Assembly (NCBI RefSeq): GCF_020166105.1
Contig: NZ_JAIUJY010000004.1
Coordinates: 541,302 to 605,301, forward strand
From: Blastococcus sp. LR1
GTDB taxonomy: Bacteria > Actinomycetota > Actinomycetes > Mycobacteriales > Geodermatophilaceae
Length of the DNA: 64,000 nt
Direction of reading: 5' to 3'
Below, piece by piece: positions 55,138 through 62,278 of this stretch. The notes below the pieces were generated by a model. That model saw nothing but the letters and a program-made list of their open reading frames with translations. It was not told where the DNA came from and ran no database searches. The position numbers and the translations under genes are program-made. Numbering within the stretch: position 1 is the first letter of the stretch; each line of letters starts with the position of its first letter.

Positions 55138-56132
55138 CCGTGACCGTGCACCCCCAGACGACCTCGAGCGCCGGCCCGCCGGCCGGAGGCGCGCCGCGGG
55201 CCGGCGCCGGCAGCGTTCCTGCCCGGCCGCCGCTCGCGCCCCGGCTGGCCGGCTGGCGAGGCACCTTCGCCTGGGGCCTCGTCCGCGCCGTCCGCCCGCG
55301 CCAGTGGGTGAAGAACGTCCTCGTGCTGGCCGCTCCGCTGGCCGCCGGGGAGATCTTCAACCCCGACGTGATGGGCCCGACCGCCGTCGCGTTCGTCCTC
55401 TTCTGCCTCGCGGCGTCCGCCGTCTACCTCGTCAACGACACCATCGACGTCGAGGAGGACCGCCGGCACCCGCGCAAGCGCTTCCGGCCGATCGCCGCCG
55501 GCGTCGTCCCGCGCTGGCTGGCCGTGGTCCTCGCCGCGGTGCTGTTCACCGTCGCGCTGGTCGCCGCGGTGCTGCTGACCCGCCCGGAGCTCGCCTGGGT
55601 GCTCGGCGGCTACGTGGTCATCCAGCTGGCCTACTGCGTCTTCCTCAAGAACCAGCCGGTCATCGACCTGGCGGTCGTCGCCTCGGGCTTCCTGCTGCGC
55701 GGCATCGCCGGTGGTGTGGCCGCCGGGCTGCTGCTCTCGCAGTGGTTCCTGCTCGTCGCGGCGTTCGGCTCGCTGTTCATGGTCGCCGGCAAGCGCTACT
55801 CCGAGCTCGTGCTGATCGGTGACGCCGCCGCCACCCGCAAGACGCTCAAGGAGTACTCCGCGAGCTACCTGCGCTTCGTCTGGAGCCTGTCGGCCGGCGT
55901 CGCCGTGACCGCCTACTGCCTCTGGGCCTTCGAGATGGGCCGGACGCAGGACGGCGTGCCGTGGTCGACGATCTCCATCGCCCCGTTCGTCATGGCGATC
56001 CTGCGGTACGCCGTGGACGTCGACAAGGGCGCGGCGGGCGCACCCGAGGAGATCGTCCTGCGCGACCGCGTCCTGCTGTTCATCGGTGTCACGTGGGTCG
56101 TGACTCTCTCCCTCGGAGTCTTCAATGCCTGA
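55134..56132 (+). CDS. ubiA: Decaprenyl-phosphate phosphoribosyltransferase (UbiA family)
   Basis: 332 residues, UbiA-type prenyltransferase with about nine helices, joining PRPP to decaprenyl phosphate, the first committed step to decaprenylphosphoryl-arabinose (DPA). The Asp-rich motifs are NDTIDVEEDRRHPRKRFRP (near residue 100) and later AGKRYSELVLIGDAAATRKTL. The N-terminal 45 residues form a Pro/Ala-rich lead. Its stop overlaps the dprE1 start by 8 bp. Confidence 0.94.
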   Translation: MTVTVHPQTTSSAGPPAGGAPRAGAGSVPARPPLAPRLAGWRGTFAWGLVRAVRPRQWVKNVLVLAAPLAAGEIFNPDVMGPTAVAFVLFCLAASAVYLVNDTIDVEEDRRHPRKRFRPIAAGVVPRWLAVVLAAVLFTVALVAAVLLTRPELAWVLGGYVVIQLAYCVFLKNQPVIDLAVVASGFLLRGIAGGVAAGLLLSQWFLLVAAFGSLFMVAGKRYSELVLIGDAAATRKTLKEYSASYLRFVWSLSAGVAVTAYCLWAFEMGRTQDGVPWSTISIAPFVMAILRYAVDVDKGAAGAPEEIVLRDRVLLFIGVTWVVTLSLGVFNA

Positions 56133-57486
56133 GACAACACTCCCGCAGGTCCCGCTCTACGGCTGGGGCCGCACCGCTGCCACGCCGGCCCTCCTCGCGC
56201 CGGTGCACGGCGAGGAGGAGGCCCGCGCCGCGCTGCAGGGTCACGGCGGGCGGGGCGTGGTCGCCCGCGGCCTGGCCCGCAGCTACGGCGACGCCGCGCA
56301 GAACGCCGGCGGCCACGTCCTGGACATGACCCGGGCCGACCGCGTGCTGGGCGTCGACCTGGCGACCGGTGAGATCGACGTCGAGGCCGGCATCTCGCTG
56401 GACCGGCTGATGACGCTCTTCGTGCCCATGGGCTTCTTCGTCCCGGTCACGCCCGGCACCCGGTACGTCACCGTCGGCGGAGCCATCGCCGCGGACATCC
56501 ACGGCAAGAACCACCACCGGGTCGGCAGCTTCGCCCAGCACGTGCGCTGGATGGACCTGCTCACCGCCGACGGTCAGGTCCGCCGGATCAGCCCCGAGCA
56601 GGACCCGGACCTCTTCTGGGCCACCGCCGGCGGCATGGGCCTGACCGGGGTCATCCTCCGGGCGCGGGTCGCGATGAAGGCGATCGAGTCCTCGAAGATC
56701 CTGGTCGACACCGACCGGACCCCGGACCTCGATTCGCTGATGACCCTGCTCACCGAGACCGACCACCTCTACGACTACTCGGTGGCCTGGATCGACTGCG
56801 TGGCCAAGGGCGCCCGGATGGGCCGCTCGGTGCTGACCCGCGGCCGGTTCGCCCGCCGTGACGAGCTGCCCGCCAAGCAGCAGGCCGACCCGCTGCGCTA
56901 CAGCTCCTCGGTGCTGCTCTCCGCGCCCAACGTCTTCCCGCCCGGCATGCTCAACTCGCTGACCGTCTCGGCGTTCAACGAGGTCTGGTACCGCAAGGCG
57001 CCGAAGCGCAAGCGCGACCAGCTGCAGAGCATCCCGACCTTCTTCCACCCGCTGGACGGCGTGGGGGAGTGGAACCGGATCTACGGCCCTCGCGGCTTCG
57101 TGCAGTACCAGGTGACGGTGCCGTTCGGCCAGGAGGAGGCGATGCGCGAGATCCTGACGCGGATCAGCTCCTCCGGTCACGCCTCGTTCCTCGCCGTCCT
57201 CAAGCGCTTCGGCGACGGGAACCCGGGCATGCTGTCCTACCCCTCGCCGGGCTGGACCCTCGCCCTGGACATCCCGGTCGTCGCCGGCCTCGCCGAGCTG
57301 CTGGACGGGCTGGACGAGCTGGTCATCGCGGCCGAGGGGCGGACCTACCTCGCCAAGGACTCGCGCGTGCGCCCCGAGGTGTTCGAGAAGATGTACCCGC
57401 GGCTGGACGACTTCCGCGCCGTGCGCCGTCGGGTCGACCCCGACGGCGTCTTCACCTCTGACCTGGCCAGGAGGCTCTCCCTGTGA
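56125..57486 (+). CDS. dprE1: Decaprenylphosphoryl-beta-D-ribose 2'-oxidase
   Basis: FAD-dependent oxidase of the DPA pathway, 453 residues, working with DprE2 to turn decaprenylphosphoryl-ribose into -arabinose. FAD-binding N-terminus with GYGRTAAT-like GWGRTAAT, ARGLARSYGDAAQNAGG, TPGTRYVTVGGAIAADIHGKNHH and GLTGVILRARV; C-terminal YLAKDSR holds the conserved active-site Lys. The mycobacterial GWNICVDFP segment, whose Cys387 is the target of benzothiazinones, reads GWTLALDIP here, with Ala380 at the Cys position. Overlaps UbiA and DprE2 genes. Confidence 0.95.
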   Translation: MPETTLPQVPLYGWGRTAATPALLAPVHGEEEARAALQGHGGRGVVARGLARSYGDAAQNAGGHVLDMTRADRVLGVDLATGEIDVEAGISLDRLMTLFVPMGFFVPVTPGTRYVTVGGAIAADIHGKNHHRVGSFAQHVRWMDLLTADGQVRRISPEQDPDLFWATAGGMGLTGVILRARVAMKAIESSKILVDTDRTPDLDSLMTLLTETDHLYDYSVAWIDCVAKGARMGRSVLTRGRFARRDELPAKQQADPLRYSSSVLLSAPNVFPPGMLNSLTVSAFNEVWYRKAPKRKRDQLQSIPTFFHPLDGVGEWNRIYGPRGFVQYQVTVPFGQEEAMREILTRISSSGHASFLAVLKRFGDGNPGMLSYPSPGWTLALDIPVVAGLAELLDGLDELVIAAEGRTYLAKDSRVRPEVFEKMYPRLDDFRAVRRRVDPDGVFTSDLARRLSL

Positions 57487-58238
57487 TCGACGCTCTCGGA
57501 TCGGTCGGGTCGCTGCTGCTCGTCGGCGGCACCTCCGACATCGCCGTGGCGACCGCCCGGCGCTACCTGCAGGAGCGGCCGCTGCGCGTCGTCCTCGCCG
57601 CCCGCGACAGCGACCGCCGCTCCGCGGTGGCCGAGCAGCTGCGGACGGCCGGCGCCACCGTGGACGTCGTCGACTTCGACGCCGCGGACCCCGCGTCCCC
57701 GGAGCGGATGGTGGCCGAGGCGGCTGCCGGCGGTGACATCGACGTCGCCGTGGTGGCGTTCGGTCAGCTCGGCGAGCAGGAGCAGCTGGCCGTGGACCCG
57801 ACGGCGGTCTCCGCCCTGGGCCAGGTCAACTACGTCGCGCCGATCGTCGTCGGCACCGTGCTGGCCAACCGGCTGCGCGCCCAGGGCCACGGCGTCATCG
57901 TGGCGCTCTCCTCCGTCGCCGGGGAGCGGGCCCGCAAGTCCAACTTCGTCTACGGCTCCACCAAGGCCGGCATGGACGCCTTCTACTCCGGCCTGGCGGA
58001 CTCGCTGGTCGGCACCGGAGTCTCGGTGCTCGTCGTCCGCCCGGGCTTCGTGAAGTCGAAGATGACCGAGGGCCTGCCCGACGCGCCGCTGGCCACCACG
58101 CCCGAAGCGGTCGCCGACGCGATCGTCACCGGGGTGCGCAAGGGCAAGCACACCGTCTGGGTCCCGGGCGCGATGCGCTGGGTGATGAGCGGGCTCCGGC
58201 ACACGCCGCGAGCGGTCTTCCGCAAGCTGCCCTTCTGA
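57483..58238 (+). CDS. dprE2: Decaprenylphosphoryl-2-keto-ribose reductase
   Basis: SDR enzyme, 251 residues, which reduces the 2-keto intermediate made by DprE1 to decaprenylphosphoryl-beta-D-arabinose. Cofactor motif LLVGGTSDIAVATARRY, VDVVDFDAADP, LSSVAGERARKSNFVYGSTKAGMD with catalytic Ser and Tyr-x-x-x-Lys. GTGA overlap with dprE1. Last gene of the four-gene operon; a perfect hairpin follows. Confidence 0.95.
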   Translation: MIDALGSVGSLLLVGGTSDIAVATARRYLQERPLRVVLAARDSDRRSAVAEQLRTAGATVDVVDFDAADPASPERMVAEAAAGGDIDVAVVAFGQLGEQEQLAVDPTAVSALGQVNYVAPIVVGTVLANRLRAQGHGVIVALSSVAGERARKSNFVYGSTKAGMDAFYSGLADSLVGTGVSVLVVRPGFVKSKMTEGLPDAPLATTPEAVADAIVTGVRKGKHTVWVPGAMRWVMSGLRHTPRAVFRKLPF

Positions 58239-58250
58239 TCCCTGCACGAA

Positions 58251-58294
58251 CGCCGGTGGCCGCCACTCCCTCGGGAGTGGCGGCCACCGGCGTC
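58251..58294. terminator. Perfect 20-bp bidirectional terminator
   Basis: 58251-58270 pairs without mismatch with 58275-58294 around the loop CTCG, between the dprE2 stop and the stop of the convergent coiled-coil gene. Confidence 0.9.
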
Positions 58295-58307
58295 TGCGGG
58301 GGCGTGC

Positions 58308-58715
58308 TCAGTAGGTGTCGGCGGACAGCCGCTTCAGCGCCTCGGGGTCGATGTCCCGGTCGTGCAGCGGGAGCACGATCTCGGTGACGACGTCGGCCAG
58401 CTCGGCGATGCGCAGGCTCTGCCGGCGGGTCTCCAGCAGCCCCGCCTTCACCTGACGGATCTCCTCCTGGTTGGCCTCGGCCAGCAGCAGGGTCATGTCC
58501 AGCCGCTCCCGCAGCGCCTTGGCCTCGGCCTGCAGGTCGGCGATGCCCTGGTGGGCGGCCGACACCGACTCGAAGGCCAGCCCCAGCTCGCGGTTGAGCC
58601 GGTCCCGATCGGCCATCAGCTCGGCGAGCTGCGGGACGAAGGCGCGCTGCACCAGCCCCCGCACCCGTCGTGCGGGTCCGCCCGCCAGCCGCTTCACCGT
58701 GCTGCGCGCTGCCAT
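58308..58715 (-). CDS. Small coiled-coil protein
   Basis: 135 residues. A basic N-terminus (MAARSTVKRLAGGPARRVRG) is followed by a long heptad-like helix (QLAELMADRDRLNREL to NQEEIRQVKAGLLETRRQSLRIAELADVV), so a coiled coil of about 80 residues; no catalytic motif. It overlaps the end of the LicD-methyltransferase gene by 22 bp, so it is translated from the same transcript and may serve as a scaffold or membrane adapter for it. Function not recognised. Confidence 0.82.
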   Translation of the reverse strand: MAARSTVKRLAGGPARRVRGLVQRAFVPQLAELMADRDRLNRELGLAFESVSAAHQGIADLQAEAKALRERLDMTLLLAEANQEEIRQVKAGLLETRRQSLRIAELADVVTEIVLPLHDRDIDPEALKRLSADTY

Positions 58716-60262
58716 GACACCACCATCCTCGTCTTCGTCAGGTCGACCTCGTCGGCCGTGTTGGGCCAGGTGATGGCCTCGGTCACTTCCGACGTCCCCG
58801 TCACCGCGAGGCCGAACCCGGCCATCTCCTCGGTGAGGACGTCGATGTCCAGGATCCGGTGCATCGGGCCGCCGATGCGCGGGTCGGGCGCGAGGCTGTG
58901 CGACACCGCGAAGTCCAGGTGCGCCGAGCCGCCGCCGCGCAGCAGCATCGACAGCAGCCGCCACAGGTTGGGCCGGCCCACGTCCCAGACGGTCGGGAGC
59001 AGGTCGCGGGCGTAGACGGTGGCCGGCATGCCGCGCCCGGCCATCTCCGCCCCGAACGCCAGGATCCGGCGGGGGTCGTAGAGGTTGAGCGTCCGGAAGC
59101 CGGCGGGCAGCTCGTTGGCCGCGGCGTACTCAGTGGCGCGGATCATCGGCCAGCGGACGTAGTCGAGCGCCTCGACGACGTGGCCCTGGCGGGCCAGCCA
59201 GAGGGCGTCGTGGCCCCGCCCGCAGCCGAGCTCGACGACGAACGAGCCGGGGTCCAGGGTGTCGGCGACGGCGCGGACGTAGTCCGTGGGCGCGGTGCCG
59301 AGCTCGACCCGGTTGCCGAGGAGGTCGTAGCGGTACCGGTCCTCCCACGGCGTCCGGTTCATGTGCTGGTCGGACATCCAGCCGTAGAACCGGTCCTGGG
59401 TGTCCTGGGGCACGTCGAAGACGAATCCCGGGTCGGGGGTCGCCCAGCCCGGCCCGTAGATGGCGTCGAGCATGAGCTCGGGCTCGCGGCACATGGGCTG
59501 CGGGCGGCCCTCGATCATGAGCGTCCGGGGCGGGACCAGCTGCTCGCGGCTGACCTGGGCGCGGATGGGGAAGAGCTGGTACCACCAGCCGAAGTCGTCG
59601 ATCCAGCCGGTGAAGATGTCGACGTAGCCGTCGGGCCGGCCCTCGTGCTCGAAGTGCAGCTGCAGGTGGCCGGCGGAGCACCGGACCACGGTGATCCCCG
59701 CGGCGACCAGGGCCCGGCCAATCTGCAGGCACTCGCGCGCGACGTCGGCGGGGTGCGAGTGCGGGCTCAGGTAGGCGAGGTCGGCGTCGTCGTCGTTGGG
59801 CATGACCCGGCCGTCGCGGTACGGCCCGAGCAGCGTGCCGCCGGTGACGTAGACGTCGACCTCGCTCTTGTCGGCGAGGACGTCGCGGATCAGGTCGAGC
59901 CGGTCCAGCAGGCGCTGCTCGATGCCGGCCGGGTAGTCGGCCAGCGCGTGGCCGATGTTGCCCCACTTGTTGATGATCAGGCCGAGGCCGTGCGAGTCGG
60001 CGAAGTTGACCGGCTCGTCGCTGTCGCCGAAGCGCGCCGAGGCGGTCAGCTCCGGCCCCTCGCCGTCGACCGGGTGGAGGGAGAACGTGGAGCGTCCCTC
60101 GAGGTAGGGCGGCATGACCCGCGGCCACGGCATCAGCCGTCGACCGGTCTCGGAGCCGTCCAGCGAGACGGCTTCGCCGACCCGGAACGACCAGATGCGG
60201 CGTCCGTCGAGCCGGAGGTCCACGGTGCGGAGGAGGTCCTCGGTGTCCGCGCCGAAGGTCAC
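58694..60262 (-). CDS. LicD-like phosphotransferase fused to a SAM methyltransferase
   Basis: 522 residues, two domains. The first has GGTLLGPYRDG (141-151) and MPNDDDADLAY, the nucleotidyltransferase-fold signature of LicD/fukutin proteins, which move phosphocholine or ribitol phosphate from a CDP-donor to a glycan. The second has the methyltransferase motif VVELGCGRGHDALWLA (from 342) and a Rossmann ending. So it may transfer an alditol/choline phosphate and methylate the glycan. Start uncertain: GTG 60262 has no ribosome site, while CTG at 60295, 11 codons upstream in frame, has GAGGAG five nt before it; a TAG blocks anything further. Presumably an envelope-glycan enzyme. Confidence 0.85.
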   Translation of the reverse strand: MTFGADTEDLLRTVDLRLDGRRIWSFRVGEAVSLDGSETGRRLMPWPRVMPPYLEGRSTFSLHPVDGEGPELTASARFGDSDEPVNFADSHGLGLIINKWGNIGHALADYPAGIEQRLLDRLDLIRDVLADKSEVDVYVTGGTLLGPYRDGRVMPNDDDADLAYLSPHSHPADVARECLQIGRALVAAGITVVRCSAGHLQLHFEHEGRPDGYVDIFTGWIDDFGWWYQLFPIRAQVSREQLVPPRTLMIEGRPQPMCREPELMLDAIYGPGWATPDPGFVFDVPQDTQDRFYGWMSDQHMNRTPWEDRYRYDLLGNRVELGTAPTDYVRAVADTLDPGSFVVELGCGRGHDALWLARQGHVVEALDYVRWPMIRATEYAAANELPAGFRTLNLYDPRRILAFGAEMAGRGMPATVYARDLLPTVWDVGRPNLWRLLSMLLRGGGSAHLDFAVSHSLAPDPRIGGPMHRILDIDVLTEEMAGFGLAVTGTSEVTEAITWPNTADEVDLTKTRMVVSWQRAAR

Positions 60263-60347
60263 GCCCTGGGCGTCGACGATGAGATCGGTGAGCAGTGCGG
60301 CTCCTCGGTCAGGGGGTTCCTAGCCCGGCCGGCGGGAAAGGCGAGGT

Positions 60348-60379
60348 GGCGGCCGGTCGACCGTAACAAAACGGCCGCC
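60348..60379 (-). terminator. Hairpin after the LCP gene
   Basis: GGCGGCCG (60348-60355) pairs with CGGCCGCC (60372-60379) around a 16-nt loop that includes TTTTG on the minus strand, 12 nt past the LCP stop. Confidence 0.55.
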
Positions 60380-60391
60380 GACCGTCCCCGG

Positions 60392-61942
60392 TCAGTTGAT
60401 GCAGGTCGTGTCGGCCGCGGTGCGGGCGTCCGCGCCGGTCACCTCGCCCGCTGCCTGCGGTGCGTCGACCGGCTGGCCCACGGCGTTGAAGTCCGAGCCG
60501 AGGATCAGCTGGACGGTGCCGGGGGAGAGCGCGTCGTCGGCCACCACGGCGCTGCCGGGCAGGGTCGCCGCGACCGTCGCCGCCATCGCCTCGTCGCCCG
60601 GGGCGTGGTGCACCTCGGTCAGGTCGAAGTCCATCGAGTCGGCGTTGCCGGTCCCCGGAACGGTGAAGCCCGCCGCGGTGAGCGCCGTCGCCGCCTTGCC
60701 GGCCAGGCCCGAGGTCCCCGAGCCGTTCAGCACCTCGACCGACACCGCGGTCGGGTCGAGGGTCGGCGGCGCCTCGGGAGCCGGCGCCTCCTCCTCGCGC
60801 TCGGCCGAGAGGTTGGCGAAGAACGTCTGCAGCGTGTCCTCGTCCTCGAGCCGGATGATCGAGCGGTTCTGGTCGTCCCGGTCGGTCCCGATGTAGGGGA
60901 TCGTCTGGAACTCGATGCTGCCCGCGGTCACCGACTGCATCTGCTCGGCCAGCTGGAGGAGGTTCAGGTTGCGGTCGACGGTCAGGGACTCCGCTGCTGC
61001 CTGGACCAGCTCGCGCTGCTTGCCCAGGTCCAGCAGCACCTCGTCGCTGAGCATCTTGCGCAGGACGCCGGCGATGAAGACCTGCTGGCGCACGATCCGG
61101 TCGAAGTCCCCGCGGGGGAGGCCGTGCCGCTGGCGGACGAACTTGAGGGCCTCGGCGCCGCTGATCACCTGCGCACCGGCCGGGAAGACCGCACCGGACC
61201 ACTCGGAGTCGTCGACGGCCTCGCACAGGTTGACCTCGACCCCGCCGACGACGCTGCTGAGGTTGAAGAACCCGAGGAGGTCCACCTCGGCGTAGTGGTC
61301 GATCTTCAGGCCGGTCAGCTGGCTGATGGTCCGGACGAGCAGCTGGGCGCCGCCCGCCTGGCGCTGGGACTCCGCGGCCGACTCGTCGGTCTCGGCGTAG
61401 CCGTAGGCGTAGGCGGCGTTGAGCTTGTCCCAGCCGTGGTCGGGGATGTCCACGTAGGAGTCGCGCGGGAAGGAGACGAAGGAGGCGCGGGAGCCGTCGG
61501 CCGGCACGTGCACCAGGATCATCGTGTCGGTGTTGATCCCGGAGTCCTTGCCGGCGTTGAGCTGGGCCAGCTGCTCCTCGGTGAGCGAGGACCGGCTGTC
61601 GTTGCCGACGAGCAGGAGGTTCATCGCCTCGCCGGCGCGGCCGGTGCCGTCGTTGCCCGACGTCGGGATCGCGTCGGTGCGGTTGACGGTCGCCTCGGCG
61701 ACCTGGCCGAGGTACCACCCCCAGCCGCTGGTGACGAGCAGGACGGTGGAGAGCACCGCCACGACGATGCGGGTGAAGATCACCGGGCGCCGGGAGCGGA
61801 CACGCCCGGCCGGAGCGGCGTCGGCCGGGCGGCCGGTGTCGGCGGCGCCCCGGCGGCGGGGCGGCAGGCCGGCACGCGGGTCGAGGCGCGGCGGGAGCGC
61901 GCGGCTCTCGCGGTCGTCCGGCTCGAAGCGGTCTCGGGTCAC
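60392..61942 (-). CDS. LCP family cell-wall glycopolymer ligase (LytR-CpsA-Psr)
   Basis: 516 residues. A cytoplasmic Arg/Pro-rich N-terminus, one membrane helix (about 54-75, IFTRIVVAVLSTVLLVTSGWGW), then the extracellular LCP domain with NLLLVGNDSR, INTDTMILVHV, VSFPRDSYVDIP and ALKFVRQRHGLPRGDFDRIVRQQ (pyrophosphate-lipid-binding Arg/Asp set), then a C-terminal LytR_C domain (VSVEVLNGSG to VQLILGSDF). LCP enzymes attach wall polymers, in mycobacteria arabinogalactan, to peptidoglycan. GTG 61942 has TGAGGA upstream. With the DPA operon and LGFP genes near, it is a plausible ligase of the polymer that LGFP proteins bind. Confidence 0.94.
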   Translation of the reverse strand: MTRDRFEPDDRESRALPPRLDPRAGLPPRRRGAADTGRPADAAPAGRVRSRRPVIFTRIVVAVLSTVLLVTSGWGWYLGQVAEATVNRTDAIPTSGNDGTGRAGEAMNLLLVGNDSRSSLTEEQLAQLNAGKDSGINTDTMILVHVPADGSRASFVSFPRDSYVDIPDHGWDKLNAAYAYGYAETDESAAESQRQAGGAQLLVRTISQLTGLKIDHYAEVDLLGFFNLSSVVGGVEVNLCEAVDDSEWSGAVFPAGAQVISGAEALKFVRQRHGLPRGDFDRIVRQQVFIAGVLRKMLSDEVLLDLGKQRELVQAAAESLTVDRNLNLLQLAEQMQSVTAGSIEFQTIPYIGTDRDDQNRSIIRLEDEDTLQTFFANLSAEREEEAPAPEAPPTLDPTAVSVEVLNGSGTSGLAGKAATALTAAGFTVPGTGNADSMDFDLTEVHHAPGDEAMAATVAATLPGSAVVADDALSPGTVQLILGSDFNAVGQPVDAPQAAGEVTGADARTAADTTCIN

Positions 61943-62278
61943 GGGGTCCTCACTGCGGTGCGGGGGGCGTCGGCCCCGGTGGTCCTGCGGTCCGGCCGGT
62001 GGTTCCGGCGCCCGGAGGCGGGGCGCAGGCCCCGGTTCGTCGACGCGCTCATGGTAGGCACGCGGGCGATCGCGGCCGCCCCTCCGACACGGGAACCGTC
62101 CGTCACCTCCGGCGCCCTCCGTCCACCTGGTGCCCCGGACCCTCACTGGTCGCAGCAGTCACACCTCCGGCTCGGCGCGGGTCGGGCGTTTCGGCTCAAC
62201 AAGCCCTCCGGGGACGACGATGCCCCTGGGTGGAGTGGTCCCGGAAGGGCAGCTCCGAGTACCTGACTTGGAGGACCT
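61943..62278. promoter_or_regulatory. Divergent promoter region (LCP and LGFP amidase)
   Basis: 336 bp without a supported gene. For the LCP gene, minus-strand TACCAT (62051-62056) is a candidate -10 and would leave a leader of about 100 nt. On the plus side the amidase start is preceded by TTGGAGG; TACCTG at about 62260 is a weak -10. No operator recognised. Confidence 0.45.
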
